From Solirubrobacterales bacterium (lineage in GTDB: Bacteria; Actinomycetota; Thermoleophilia; Solirubrobacterales; Solirubrobacteraceae): DNA of 42,562 bases. Positions 7,757 through 16,370 of the stretch are shown here, in pieces. The stretch is from contig JAFASQ010000517.1 in the NCBI GenBank assembly GCA_019244395.1, positions 1 through 42,562 of the forward strand, read 5' to 3'. Position numbers and translations under genes: made by a program. Below the pieces are notes generated by a model. It made no database searches and was not told the origin of the DNA. It was given only the letters and a program-made list of their open reading frames with translations. Positions within the stretch are counted from its first letter, which is position 1. The number at the start of each line of letters is the position of its first letter.

Positions 7757-9166
7757 ATGCGGACACGACCTAGCTGGGTGCTCGCGGTGGCATCGGTGGC
7801 GTCGCTCATGGTGGCGCTCGACGCGCTCGTGGTGACGACCGCGCTCCCGACGATCCGGACGCACCTCGGCGCCTCAATCGAGCAGCTCGAATGGACTGTG
7901 AACGCGTACACGCTGAGCTTCGCGGTCCTGCTGATGACCGGCGCGGCGCTCGGGGACCGGTTCGGGCGCCGGCGGATGTTCGCGGCCGGGCTGGCGATCT
8001 TCGCCGGCGCGTCGGCCGCGTGCGGACTCGCGCCGAACGTCGGCTTGCTGATCGCGGCCCGGGCCGTCCAGGGCGCCGGGGCGGCGCTCGTGATGCCGCT
8101 CGGGCTCACGCTGCTCAGCGCTGCCTACGCGCCCGAGCACCGGGCGCGGGCGCTCGGCATCTTCAGCGGCGTCACGGGACTCGCCGTGCTCGGCGGTCCG
8201 GTCGTCGGCGGGGCGATCACGCAGGGGATCGCGTGGCAGTGGATCTTCTGGATCAACGTCCCGATCGGACTCTTGACGATCCCGGTCCTGTTCCGGCGGG
8301 TCGAGGAGAGCTACGGCCCGCGCAGCGCCCCGGACATCGCCGGCCTGGCGCTCGTCACCGGCGCGGCGCTCGGGATCGTGTGGGGGCTGGTGCGCGGCAA
8401 CTCGGTCGGCTGGGGCAGCGTCGAAGTGATCGCCGCGCTGGTCGTAGGCGGGCTGCTCGTGGTGGCCTTCGCGCTGTGGGAGCGGCGGACGCCGGAGCCG
8501 ATGCTGCCGATGGGGATGTTCGCGTCGCGCCCGTTCTCGTCGGGCAACGCGACGATCTTCTTCCTCAGCGCCGCGCTATACGGCGCGGTGTTCTTCATGG
8601 CGCAGTTCCTCCAGACCGTCCAGCACCACGGCCCGCTCGACGCCGGCGTCCGGCTGCTGCCGTGGACGGCGACGCTGTTCATCGTTGCGCCGATCACGGG
8701 CGCCCGGATCTCGCGCTTCGGCGAGCGTCCATTCGCGCTCGCCGGGCTACTGCTCCAGGCGGCCGGGATGGGGTGGATCGCGCTGATCGCCGGACCCGAT
8801 GTCGCCTACTGGCGACTGGTGGCGCCGCTCGCGATCGCGGGTTGCGGGGTGTCGATGGCGATGCCCGCGATTCAGAGCGCGGTCGTGAGCTCGGTGGCGC
8901 CGGCGAGCATCGGCAAGGCCTCGGGCGCGTTCAACATGATGCGCCAGTTCGGCGGCGTGTTCGGGATCGCCACGCTCGTCGCGGTGTTCACGGGCGCCGG
9001 CAGCTACGGTTCGGCGCACCTGTTCAGCGACGGGTTCACCGCGGCAATCGGCGTCGCGGCTGGGCTGTCGGCGCTCGGAGCGGTGGCGGCCCTGGGCCTG
9101 CCGCGGCCTCAGGTGGCGACGGTCTCGGCGCCCAGCTGCTCGGAGATCGCCACGTCGATCGAGTAG
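7757..9166 (+). CDS. MFS drug-type exporter, DHA2 (EmrB/QacA) family
   Basis: A 469-aa inner-membrane proton antiporter of the 14-TM DHA2 group. Motifs seen are DALVVTTALPTI in TM1 (motif D1-like), GDRFGRRRMF in loop 2-3 (motif A), and a GVTGLAVLGGPVVGG motif C-like stretch near residue 140-155 that is typical of exporters. The start ATG has a strong SD (ggag, 7746-7749, spacing 7). Upstream, the heptamer acgatcg occurs twice (7704-7710, 7729-7735) in the shared region with the sigma-factor gene, a possible regulator site. The last 58 bases overlap the 3' end of the opposing acetolactate-synthase-like gene. Substrate cannot be told from sequence. Confidence 0.93.
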   Translation: MRTRPSWVLAVASVASLMVALDALVVTTALPTIRTHLGASIEQLEWTVNAYTLSFAVLLMTGAALGDRFGRRRMFAAGLAIFAGASAACGLAPNVGLLIAARAVQGAGAALVMPLGLTLLSAAYAPEHRARALGIFSGVTGLAVLGGPVVGGAITQGIAWQWIFWINVPIGLLTIPVLFRRVEESYGPRSAPDIAGLALVTGAALGIVWGLVRGNSVGWGSVEVIAALVVGGLLVVAFALWERRTPEPMLPMGMFASRPFSSGNATIFFLSAALYGAVFFMAQFLQTVQHHGPLDAGVRLLPWTATLFIVAPITGARISRFGERPFALAGLLLQAAGMGWIALIAGPDVAYWRLVAPLAIAGCGVSMAMPAIQSAVVSSVAPASIGKASGAFNMMRQFGGVFGIATLVAVFTGAGSYGSAHLFSDGFTAAIGVAAGLSALGAVAALGLPRPQVATVSAPSCSEIATSIE

Positions 9167-10752
9167 TCAACCGGCACGGCGATCACCGAGGGGACATCCT
9201 TGGCCAGGGCATGCTCGAGCAGCCGCGGGAAGTCGTCCGCGCTCTGGCAGCGCCAGGCCGGCAGCCCGAACGCCTCGGCGAGCTTGACGAAGTCCGGATT
9301 GCCGAAGTCGACGCCGAAATGGCGGCCGAACTTCTTGTCCTGCTTCCAGACGATCGAGCCGTACTGGCCGTTTTCCCAGATCACGTTCACGACGGCGGTG
9401 TGCAGGCGGGCCGCCGTCTCGAGCTCCTGGGCGTTCATGAGAAAACCGCCGTCGCCGCTGACCGCGACCACCTTGCGCTCCGGATAGACCAGCTTGGCGC
9501 CGATCGCCGTGGGCAGCGCGAAGCCCATCCCGGCCAGGCCGTTGGCGATCAGGACCGTACCCGGCTCGTGGGCGGGGAACATCCGGGCGATCCACAGCTT
9601 GTGCAGCCCGACGTCCGAGACCAGGATGTCGTCGCGGTCCAGAGCCTGGCGGAGATCCCACAGCAGCCGCGGGGGTCGTACCGGGAAATGGTCCTCGTCG
9701 CGGGCTTCGTTCAGCGCGCTCAATACAACCTCGTGCAGGCGGCTCGACCCGGCGGTGGTCTGGCTGCGGGTACACGCGGCGGCCAGCCGGGCCAGCACGT
9801 GTGCGATGTCGCCGACCAGCTCGACGTTCGGGGTGAAGTACTGGTCGACTTCGGCGGCCACGCTGTCGATCACGATGATCTGCTTGTCGCGGTTCGGGTT
9901 CCAGTTCTTGGGAGAGTGCTCGACCAGGTCGTACCCGACCGCGATGACCAGGTCGGCGTCGTCGAAGCCGGCCATCTCGTAGTCGTGGGCCTGGAGGCCG
10001 ACCGTGCCAAGCGCCTTCGGATCCTGGTAGTCGATCAACCCCTTCGCCATAAACGACTCGGCCACGGGGATGCCGGTGTTGTGGACGAATGATCTGAGCG
10101 CTCGCGAGGCGTGCCCACGGATCGCGCCGTTGCCGGCGAGGACCAGTGGGTTCTCGGCTGCGTCGATCAGGTCGGCGGCGCGCTGGAGCTCGCGGCTGCC
10201 GGGCTCGGGCTGAACCGGGGCGTGCCGGCGCAGCGGTGCGGCATCGAGCGTCCGAGCCATCACGTCCTCGGGCAGCTCGAGATGAGTCGGGCCCGGCTTC
10301 TCGGCCTCCGCCACCGCGAACGCCTTGCGCACCACCTCGGGGACGATCTCGGGGCTCGACACGCGGGCGTTCCACTTGACGATCGGGCGCAAGATGCCGA
10401 TCAGGTCTATGTACTGATGCGATTCCTTGTGCATGCGCTCGAGGTCGGACTGCCCGGTCAGGGCGACCAGAGGAGCGCGATCCAGAAAGGCGTCGGCCAC
10501 GGCGGTGACCAGGTTGGTCGCCCCTGGACCGAGGGTGCCCAGGCACACGCCGGCTCGGCCGGTAAGCCGGCCGTAAGCGTCGGCCATGTATGCGCCGCCC
10601 TGCTCGTGCCGGACGGGAACGAACGCGATCGAGGAGTCGGACAAGGACTCACTCAGGTCGAGCGTTTCCTCCCCAGGGATGCCAAAGACGTACCGGACCC
10701 CCTCCGCCTCGAGGCACTCGACGAAAACGTCTGAAGCCTTGCGATCGCCCAT
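9109..10752 (-). CDS. TPP-dependent acetolactate synthase-like enzyme (large-subunit type)
   Basis: A 547-aa ThDP enzyme with the three-domain POX/AHAS fold: PYR domain with catalytic Glu50 in RHEQG, a central Rossmann-like domain (~190-330), and PP domain with the GDG...N thiamine-Mg motif (GDG at 433-435, ENGQYG about 27 residues on). It likely condenses two pyruvates to 2-acetolactate. The GDGGF...ELETA region resembles catabolic AlsS more than IlvB, and no small-subunit (ilvN) or ilvC lies nearby, so a catabolic or special-purpose role is favoured. The ATG at 10752 was chosen because the family fold starts at KASDVFVECLEAEG; a longer upstream frame is spurious. Glyoxylate carboligase or another ThDP enzyme is the alternative. 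Confidence 0.9.
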   Translation of the reverse strand: MGDRKASDVFVECLEAEGVRYVFGIPGEETLDLSESLSDSSIAFVPVRHEQGGAYMADAYGRLTGRAGVCLGTLGPGATNLVTAVADAFLDRAPLVALTGQSDLERMHKESHQYIDLIGILRPIVKWNARVSSPEIVPEVVRKAFAVAEAEKPGPTHLELPEDVMARTLDAAPLRRHAPVQPEPGSRELQRAADLIDAAENPLVLAGNGAIRGHASRALRSFVHNTGIPVAESFMAKGLIDYQDPKALGTVGLQAHDYEMAGFDDADLVIAVGYDLVEHSPKNWNPNRDKQIIVIDSVAAEVDQYFTPNVELVGDIAHVLARLAAACTRSQTTAGSSRLHEVVLSALNEARDEDHFPVRPPRLLWDLRQALDRDDILVSDVGLHKLWIARMFPAHEPGTVLIANGLAGMGFALPTAIGAKLVYPERKVVAVSGDGGFLMNAQELETAARLHTAVVNVIWENGQYGSIVWKQDKKFGRHFGVDFGNPDFVKLAEAFGLPAWRCQSADDFPRLLEHALAKDVPSVIAVPVDYSIDVAISEQLGAETVAT

Positions 10753-10811
10753 CTCGCCACCGTATCTAACTCCAGTCAACACGTGGGCCCGCCGCAACGC
10801 GCCGGGCCGAG

Positions 10812-12128
10812 ATGTGTCTTTCCCAGAAGATGCGCGCGCTGGGAGTGGGCGTAACCATGATCGCGGCGCTGGTTCTGGCTGGGCCGGCGTCGGCCGCGCG
10901 CGGTCATCAGGCGCCGCACCGCCCGTCCGCGGCGAGCCTGCGGTCGCGCGCCGGCATCCTCTACATCCGCGGCGGCGGGTACGGCCACGGGATCGGCCTG
11001 AGCCAATACGGCGCCTACGGCTTTGCCCTGCATGGCTGGAGCTATCGCCAGATCCTCGCCCACTACTACACGGGCACGACGATCGGCCAGACCAACCCGG
11101 GCCAGGTCGTGCGGGTCCTGCTGGGGAGCGGGTCGGCGGCGTTCGCCGGCGCCACCGGGGCGGGCGGCAAGACGCTCGACCCGAGCACCACATATGACGT
11201 CAAGCCGCTGGCCAACGGGCGGCTGGCGCTCGTCGACCAATCGACCGGAAAGCGGATCGGGAAGTTCAACGCTCCGCTCACCGCCACCGGCCCCGGGCCT
11301 TTGAGCCTGGCGGGGCTCGGTTCCTACCGCGGTTCGCTCGAGTTCCGGCCCACCGGATCCGGCGGCGTCTACACCGTGGACACAATCGGCCTGGACGACT
11401 ACGTCCGCGGGGTGATCGCGGCCGAGATGCCCTCGAGCTGGGCACCGGAGGCGCTCAAGGCGCAGGCGGTCGCCGCGCGCACGTACGCGATCACCAGCGA
11501 CGTCGCCGGCACCTTCTACACCCTGTATCCGGACACCCGCTCGCAGATGTACGGGGGCGTGTCGGCCGAGACGCCGGCCACCGATGCCGCGGTGGCCGCG
11601 ACCGCCGGACAGATCGTCACCTACCAGGGCGTGCCCGCCATCACCTATTTCTTCTCGAGCTCTGGGGGCCATACCGAGAACGTCGAGGACGCCTGGCCGG
11701 GCGCCGCCGCGTCGCCCTGGCTGCGCGGCGTGGATGACCCCTACGACGGCGCCGGCGGCGATCCGTACCACCGGTGGACCCGGCAGCTTTCGCTGCGCGC
11801 CGCCGCCCGCCGGCTCAGCGGCTTCCTCATGGGCAAGCTGGTCGGCATCCGGGTAGTGCAGCGTGGGGCGTCTCCGCGGATCATGTCGGCCGTGGTGATC
11901 GGCACCGCCGGCACCACCACGGTCAGCGGGGCCCAGCTCCAGCGGGCGTTCGGGCTGCTCAGCACGTGGGCCCGCTTCACCGTTGTCTTGGCCGCGGCGA
12001 GACACGCTCCGCCCACGGGCGGGGTGCACGGGTCGAGCGAGGAGGCGCTGATCACCCAGATCAAGCGGGCCTACGGGCTCGCCCGCGAGAGCACACCGCT
12101 GCGCGGGCCCTCGGACGTCGTGCCGTAG
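10812..12128 (+). CDS. Secreted SpoIID/LytB-domain protein
   Basis: A 438-aa exported protein with a signal peptide (hydrophobic ~9-28, ending ASAAR). The SpoIID core (~95-310) includes YVRGVIAAEMPSSW with the catalytic Glu205 position, LKAQAVAARTYA, and SSSGGHTENVEDAW. SpoIID proteins are lytic transglycosylases acting on stem-peptide-free glycan strands. The HGxGxSQYGA motif, normally near the C-terminus, is here at the N-terminus (GHGIGLSQYGA, 58-68), so the protein appears permuted. Two starts are possible: ATG 10812 or ATG 10830, the latter giving a tidier signal peptide. It diverges from the acetolactate synthase gene (59-base gap). A terminator hairpin follows at 12167. Confidence 0.88.
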   Translation: MCLSQKMRALGVGVTMIAALVLAGPASAARGHQAPHRPSAASLRSRAGILYIRGGGYGHGIGLSQYGAYGFALHGWSYRQILAHYYTGTTIGQTNPGQVVRVLLGSGSAAFAGATGAGGKTLDPSTTYDVKPLANGRLALVDQSTGKRIGKFNAPLTATGPGPLSLAGLGSYRGSLEFRPTGSGGVYTVDTIGLDDYVRGVIAAEMPSSWAPEALKAQAVAARTYAITSDVAGTFYTLYPDTRSQMYGGVSAETPATDAAVAATAGQIVTYQGVPAITYFFSSSGGHTENVEDAWPGAAASPWLRGVDDPYDGAGGDPYHRWTRQLSLRAAARRLSGFLMGKLVGIRVVQRGASPRIMSAVVIGTAGTTTVSGAQLQRAFGLLSTWARFTVVLAAARHAPPTGGVHGSSEEALITQIKRAYGLARESTPLRGPSDVVP

Positions 12129-12166
12129 GCGGCGCGGGAGCCCGTCCGGCGCCCCGTGTGCTTGGT

Positions 12167-12201
12167 GCGCCAGCCCCCGCCCTGACCTGGGGGTCTGGCG
12201 C
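12167..12201 (+). terminator. Strong hairpin after the SpoIID gene
   Basis: gcgccag (12167-12173) pairs with ctggcgc (12195-12201), continued by ccccc (12174-12178) with ggggg (12189-12193) around a single bulged T; the loop is 10 bases. It lies 38 bases after the stop codon. A second small hairpin (cgcca/tggcg, 12228-12241) follows. No T-run is present. The rest of the 188-base gap before the exonuclease gene shows nothing else recognisable. Confidence 0.5.
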
Positions 12202-12316
12202 GTCATGCACACCAGAGGATCCTGAGACGCCAGACGTGGCGCGAGACGTGGGCAGTGGCGTGTGGTGCACATGGCGAGGCGCGACCGCCGTGAGGACCTA
12301 CTAGGCTCGGGCGCCG

Positions 12317-13186
12317 ATGCCCGGTCCGCTGCTCGCCGTCGATGCGCCGTTCGTCCTCTACCGCTCGTTCTTCGCGTTGCCCGACTCGATCCATGGATCC
12401 GTGGGGCGGCCGGTCAATGCCCTGCTCGGCGCCACCAACCTGCTGCTCCGGATCGCCGCGGATCGCCGCCCGAGGGCGATCGTGCTGTGCTTCGGCGCGG
12501 AGGCAGCCGAATACCGGGTCGAGCTGTTTCCGTCCTACCACGCCGACCGCCCACCCGTGCCGGACGCGCTGGCCTGGCAGTTCGAACGCGCGCCCGGGCT
12601 GTTCTCGGCCTTCGGCTGGGAGATCGCATCGGCTGATGACGTGGAAGCCGACGACTTGCTCGGCTCGCTGGCGGCGGTCGAAGCCGACGCCGGCGGCCGG
12701 GCGCTGATCGTGACCGGCGACCGCGACATGTTCCAGTGCGTCGGGGACCACGTCTCGGTGCTCCTCCTGAAATCGGGGATCAGCGGCTTCGAAGAGATGG
12801 ACCGCGCGGCGGTGCGGCGGCGCTACGGCGTCGGGCCGGACCTCGTCCCCGACTTCATCGCGCTGCGCGGAGATCCCTCGGACGGCCTGCCCGGCGCGCC
12901 GGGGATCGGCCCCAAGACGGCCGCAGCGCTCCTCGAGAAGCACGGCTCGCTCGAGGGCGCGATCACCGCCGCCGACGACGAGCGGCCTCGGATTGCTTCA
13001 ACGTTGAAGGGGTCCGCGGACGACCTGCGCGCGTTCCGGGACATCGCCACGCTGCGCACCGCGCCCGTGAAGCGCCCGTCCGATCGCGCCACCGATCTGG
13101 CCGGGGGCGCGCGGGCGGCGCGCGAGCTTGGACTGAACCGTCTGGCCGAGCGGCTCGAGAACGCCGACGGCGTGGCCGACCTGTAG
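12317..13186 (+). CDS. 5'-3' exonuclease (Pol I N-terminal / FEN-like nuclease)
   Basis: A 289-aa stand-alone homologue of the DNA polymerase I 5'-nuclease domain, acting on 5' flaps or RNA primers. Acidic metal-binding clusters are visible: AVDAPFVLYRSFFAL (~7-20), VEADDLLGSLA (~108-118) and TGDRDMFQ (~134-141). The helix-hairpin-helix (H3TH) DNA-binding motif reads GDPSDGLPGAPGIGPKTAAALL (~183-205). The size matches the ~290-aa stand-alone forms found in many actinobacteria alongside full PolA. It is convergent with the antiporter gene across 53 bases that contain a short ccgggg/ccccgg palindrome. Confidence 0.92.
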   Translation: MPGPLLAVDAPFVLYRSFFALPDSIHGSVGRPVNALLGATNLLLRIAADRRPRAIVLCFGAEAAEYRVELFPSYHADRPPVPDALAWQFERAPGLFSAFGWEIASADDVEADDLLGSLAAVEADAGGRALIVTGDRDMFQCVGDHVSVLLLKSGISGFEEMDRAAVRRRYGVGPDLVPDFIALRGDPSDGLPGAPGIGPKTAAALLEKHGSLEGAITAADDERPRIASTLKGSADDLRAFRDIATLRTAPVKRPSDRATDLAGGARAARELGLNRLAERLENADGVADL

Positions 13187-13239
13187 CGAGGCGGCCGCGC
13201 GCTGGCGGACCGGGGTCCCCCGGCGCAGCGGCAAGCGGG

Positions 13240-14820
13240 TCAGTGATCCGCGGTGATCGAGAGGATTCCTTCCTCGTGGTCGAGCTCGCGCTGGAGCCGG
13301 CGAAAACCGGCGTCGGTGATGCGACCGCCGTCTCGCCAGCGCACCAGTTCCTCCCGCTCGGCGTCGAGCAGCGCTCGTCGAAGCCGCCCGAAGGCCTCGA
13401 TCGTCTCTTCGTCGCCCGCGTCGAGGGGCGAGTCGGCCACCCAGTCCAGTCGCTCCTGCGCGCGCCGCCGGCGCTCACGGTAGAGCGCTCCCATCCTCGT
13501 GGCCACTGCATTGTGCGGCTCCTCGTCGCCCACCTCTTCCAGCCGCCGGAGTGCCGCGTCGATCGCCGCGACGCGTGCCGCGGCGCGCATTTGCCGCTCG
13601 TCGCCGGTCGGCGTGCCGAGGCCGAGCGCGCGCAGGAGCGGCGCCAGCGTGAGGCCTTGGCCGACCAGAGTCACGATCACCACGGCATACGCGCACAGCA
13701 ACAGCAGGTCGCGGTCCGGGAACGCCCTCCGGTGCGCCTCGAGCGGCAGCGCGAACGCCGCCGCCAGCGTGATCACGCCTCGCGTGCCCGACCACGAAAG
13801 GGCGATGAGCTCGCGCGTCGAGGCGCCTGCGCCGCGGGGCTCGACGAGACGGCGAGAAAGGAACAGCCACAGCGGCCTGATCACCAGCACGGCTCCGACG
13901 GTCACGCCGAGGGCCGCGGCCACCGTACCGGCCGGGTAGGGGCCGAGCCCATCGATCACCACCTTGAACTGCTCTCCGATGAGCAGGAACACGAAGCCCT
14001 CGAGCAGGAAGTCGGCCAGCGCCCACACGGCTCGGGTCTGCAACCGCGCGGCGCCGGATTCGATCGCCGGCGCCTGATGCGCGAGCAGCAGCCCGGCGAC
14101 CACGACCGCGAGCACGCCCGAGAGATGCACGGCCTCGGCGAGCGCGTAAGCGGCGAACGGCGTGGCGAGCGAGAGCGAGTTCTCAACCAGCGGATCGTCG
14201 AGCCGCCGGCGCGCGGCCATCGCGACGGCGGCCACCAGCAGCCCGGCAACCACGCCGCCCACGGCGGACAGGAAGAAGCGTCCCACCCCATGAAGAAGCG
14301 AGAAACCGCCTCCGACCGTCGCCGCCACCGCCACCTCGTAGACGGTCAGCGCGGTGGCGTCGTTCAAGAGCCCCTCCCCCTCGATCAGAGTCAGCAACGT
14401 CCGCGGCAGGCCCGCCCGCCGGGCGATCGTCAACGCGGCGACCGGGTCCGGAGGCGCCACGGCGGCGCCGAGCGCGACGGCAGCGGCCACGCCCAAACCC
14501 GGCACGACCGCCGACAGCGCCGCCCCCACCCCCAGCGCCGTCACGAGCACGAGCCCGACCGACAGCGACGCGATCCGAGCCAGGTTGGCGCGAATCTCGA
14601 GCACCCCCGCCTTCAGTGCCGCCGAGTACAAGAGCGGCGGGATCACCAGCACCAGCACCACCTCGGGGTTGAGCTCGAGGTTCTCCCCCGGCAGCTCGGA
14701 GTAGACCAGCCCGACGATTACCAGCACCACGGCGAAGGGCACGCTCGTGTTCGCCGTCAGCAGCCGGACGACGAGGATCACGAGCAGACCGCCGAGCGCT
14801 AACCCAACCGACCCGAGCAC
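13240..14820 (-). CDS. Na+(K+)/H+ antiporter, CPA1/NhaP family
   Basis: A 526-aa polytopic membrane protein with about 12 TM segments in residues 1-410 and a ~115-residue charged cytosolic tail rich in Arg/Glu helices. The ion-binding Asn153-Asp154 pair in EGEGLLNDATAL is the CPA1 signature, and WSGTRGVITLAAAFALP (~345-362) is another conserved stretch. Predicted role: electroneutral exchange of Na+ or K+ for H+ at the cytoplasmic membrane, pH and salt homeostasis. It is downstream of the AAA ATPase gene on the same strand (50-base gap), so the two could be one transcript; a functional link is not evident. Confidence 0.92.
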   Translation of the reverse strand: MLGSVGLALGGLLVILVVRLLTANTSVPFAVVLVIVGLVYSELPGENLELNPEVVLVLVIPPLLYSAALKAGVLEIRANLARIASLSVGLVLVTALGVGAALSAVVPGLGVAAAVALGAAVAPPDPVAALTIARRAGLPRTLLTLIEGEGLLNDATALTVYEVAVAATVGGGFSLLHGVGRFFLSAVGGVVAGLLVAAVAMAARRRLDDPLVENSLSLATPFAAYALAEAVHLSGVLAVVVAGLLLAHQAPAIESGAARLQTRAVWALADFLLEGFVFLLIGEQFKVVIDGLGPYPAGTVAAALGVTVGAVLVIRPLWLFLSRRLVEPRGAGASTRELIALSWSGTRGVITLAAAFALPLEAHRRAFPDRDLLLLCAYAVVIVTLVGQGLTLAPLLRALGLGTPTGDERQMRAAARVAAIDAALRRLEEVGDEEPHNAVATRMGALYRERRRRAQERLDWVADSPLDAGDEETIEAFGRLRRALLDAEREELVRWRDGGRITDAGFRRLQRELDHEEGILSITADH

Positions 14821-14870
14821 CGCACTATCCTGCCCGACGCGGACCCCCCGGCGCCCCGCCAGCCAAGGCT

Positions 14871-16358
14871 CTAAGAGAAGAAGCGGCCGCGCCGGTAGCC
14901 GACAAACCCATGCCGGATCTGGGGCGGCAGGGTGCCGAGGCCGCCGCCGGCCGGCAGGGTCTGCGGGTCGGTCCCGACGCCGAGCAGGCTGCGGGTCAGC
15001 TGCTGGCCGGCGTCGAGCAGGTCATCGAGGGCGCGTCCGGTGTGCGCGGCGGTGACCACGGGAACGGAGGCGTTGTCCTGGAGGGCCTCGAGCATCGCGC
15101 GGCGCAGCAGTTCCTTGACGAACGACGCGGTCACGCCGTCGGTGCGCTCGACGATCTCGTGCACGTCCTCGGCGGACAGGCGCAGGGGAATCGAGCGGCC
15201 GTAGAGGGCGAGCAGCCGTTCGCGACCCTCCTCGTCGGGCAGGTCGATCTGAATCGCCACGTCGACGCGGCCCGGACGAGCGGCCAGCGCGGGTTCGAGC
15301 AGGTCGGCGCGATTGGTGGTGAGCAGGAACAGCAGGTCGGCGTCGGGTGCCGCCCCGTCCATCGCGTCGAGGAGGTCGAAAAGCACCGAGCTCGTCGAGC
15401 TGGGGCCGAAGCTGCGGTCCTCGGCGACGAGGTCGACATCTTCGAGCACGATGACCGCGGGCTGCAGATCCCGGGCGAGTTCGGCCACCGAACCGATCGC
15501 GTGGAGCGCCCGCCCGGTGAGGACGAAGCGCGTGTAGGCGGTCATCCGGCCGATCAGGTAGCGAGTCGTGTGCGTCTTGCCGGTACCCGGCGGCCCGTAC
15601 AGCAGCAGACCGCGCTTGAGGTGCTGGCCGGCGCTCAGCAGCGCCTGGCGATGGGCGGCGATGCCCAACGCATGCCGCTCCACCCGCCCGAGCACCGCCT
15701 CGGGCAGCACCACGTCGTCGCGTGCGGTCTGCGGAACCTCCCCGAACTCGAGGGAGACCCCGCCCATCGGGGTCACGCTGACGTCGAGCAAGTGGCCGCG
15801 ATACACGTTGAGCTGGTTCCGGAGTTCCGCCAGCCGAGCATGGACGGCTTGCGCGGCCTCAACGGACAGGCCGGCGATCTCCACGTTGAGCGACGGCGGG
15901 GGTTCGTGCTCGCCGGGCGGGTTCAGCATGATGACGTAGCGTCCGTCGGCGTCACTGACCAGGAGCAGGGCGGTCTGCAGACAGGCCAGGGTCGAACCCG
16001 GCCCGTTCGGAAGGTCGACCAGCGCCGGTGCGGACAGGCGCAGTGGCGGCATCGGGCCGCCGGTTAGGAGCTGCTGGAGGCTGACTCCGCCGAAGTGCGG
16101 CGGGAGGGAGACCCCGTGAATCGCGACCTCCCGTTCGGGCTCGCGCGACCAGGCGTCCAGCGCGGTCTGCAGATTCACCTGTTCAAACGGCGGCAGGGCA
16201 CGGGTGACGACCGACTGGTCCGAGGCTCCCTCACCGAGGTAGTCGCGGAGCAGGGCGACGACGTCGTTGCCCTCCATCTGCTCGGAGTGCACCCACTCGA
16301 GGAAATTGCGAAACGCCGCCGCGAACTCGCGTGCCTCTGAGTCAGATGCGCCCGTCAT
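14871..16358 (-). CDS. AAA+ ATPase, BCS1/FtsH-like core
   Basis: A 495-aa AAA protein. The N-terminal ~210 residues are unassigned (mixed alpha/beta, probably a substrate- or partner-binding region). The AAA module follows: Walker A GPPGTGKT (255-262), Walker B-like VIVLEDVD (302-309), sensor-1 LLTTNR (345-350), and a ARPGRVD arginine-finger stretch (360-366). The ED-V-D form of Walker B resembles BCS1-type ATPases rather than the usual DE. No protease domain or TM segment is present. Substrate is unknown; a chaperone or unfoldase role is the family-level guess. It sits 12 bases downstream of the ychF stop on the same strand, so it may belong to that operon. Confidence 0.85.
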   Translation of the reverse strand: MTGASDSEAREFAAAFRNFLEWVHSEQMEGNDVVALLRDYLGEGASDQSVVTRALPPFEQVNLQTALDAWSREPEREVAIHGVSLPPHFGGVSLQQLLTGGPMPPLRLSAPALVDLPNGPGSTLACLQTALLLVSDADGRYVIMLNPPGEHEPPPSLNVEIAGLSVEAAQAVHARLAELRNQLNVYRGHLLDVSVTPMGGVSLEFGEVPQTARDDVVLPEAVLGRVERHALGIAAHRQALLSAGQHLKRGLLLYGPPGTGKTHTTRYLIGRMTAYTRFVLTGRALHAIGSVAELARDLQPAVIVLEDVDLVAEDRSFGPSSTSSVLFDLLDAMDGAAPDADLLFLLTTNRADLLEPALAARPGRVDVAIQIDLPDEEGRERLLALYGRSIPLRLSAEDVHEIVERTDGVTASFVKELLRRAMLEALQDNASVPVVTAAHTGRALDDLLDAGQQLTRSLLGVGTDPQTLPAGGGLGTLPPQIRHGFVGYRRGRFFS

Positions 16359-16370
16359 ACGTCGGGAACC

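Noticed and set aside
7891-10092. Open frame of 733 codons on the plus strand through the MFS and ALS-like genes
   Set aside because: Frame-shifted shadow of the MFS gene and antisense of the ALS-like gene; Arg/Asp-rich with no motif.
12736-14802. Very long open frame on the plus strand (688 codons) across the exonuclease end and the antiporter
   Set aside because: It is antisense to a clear CPA1 antiporter, its product is compositionally biased (Arg/Gln/His) and has no domain; such shadows are common at ~70% GC.
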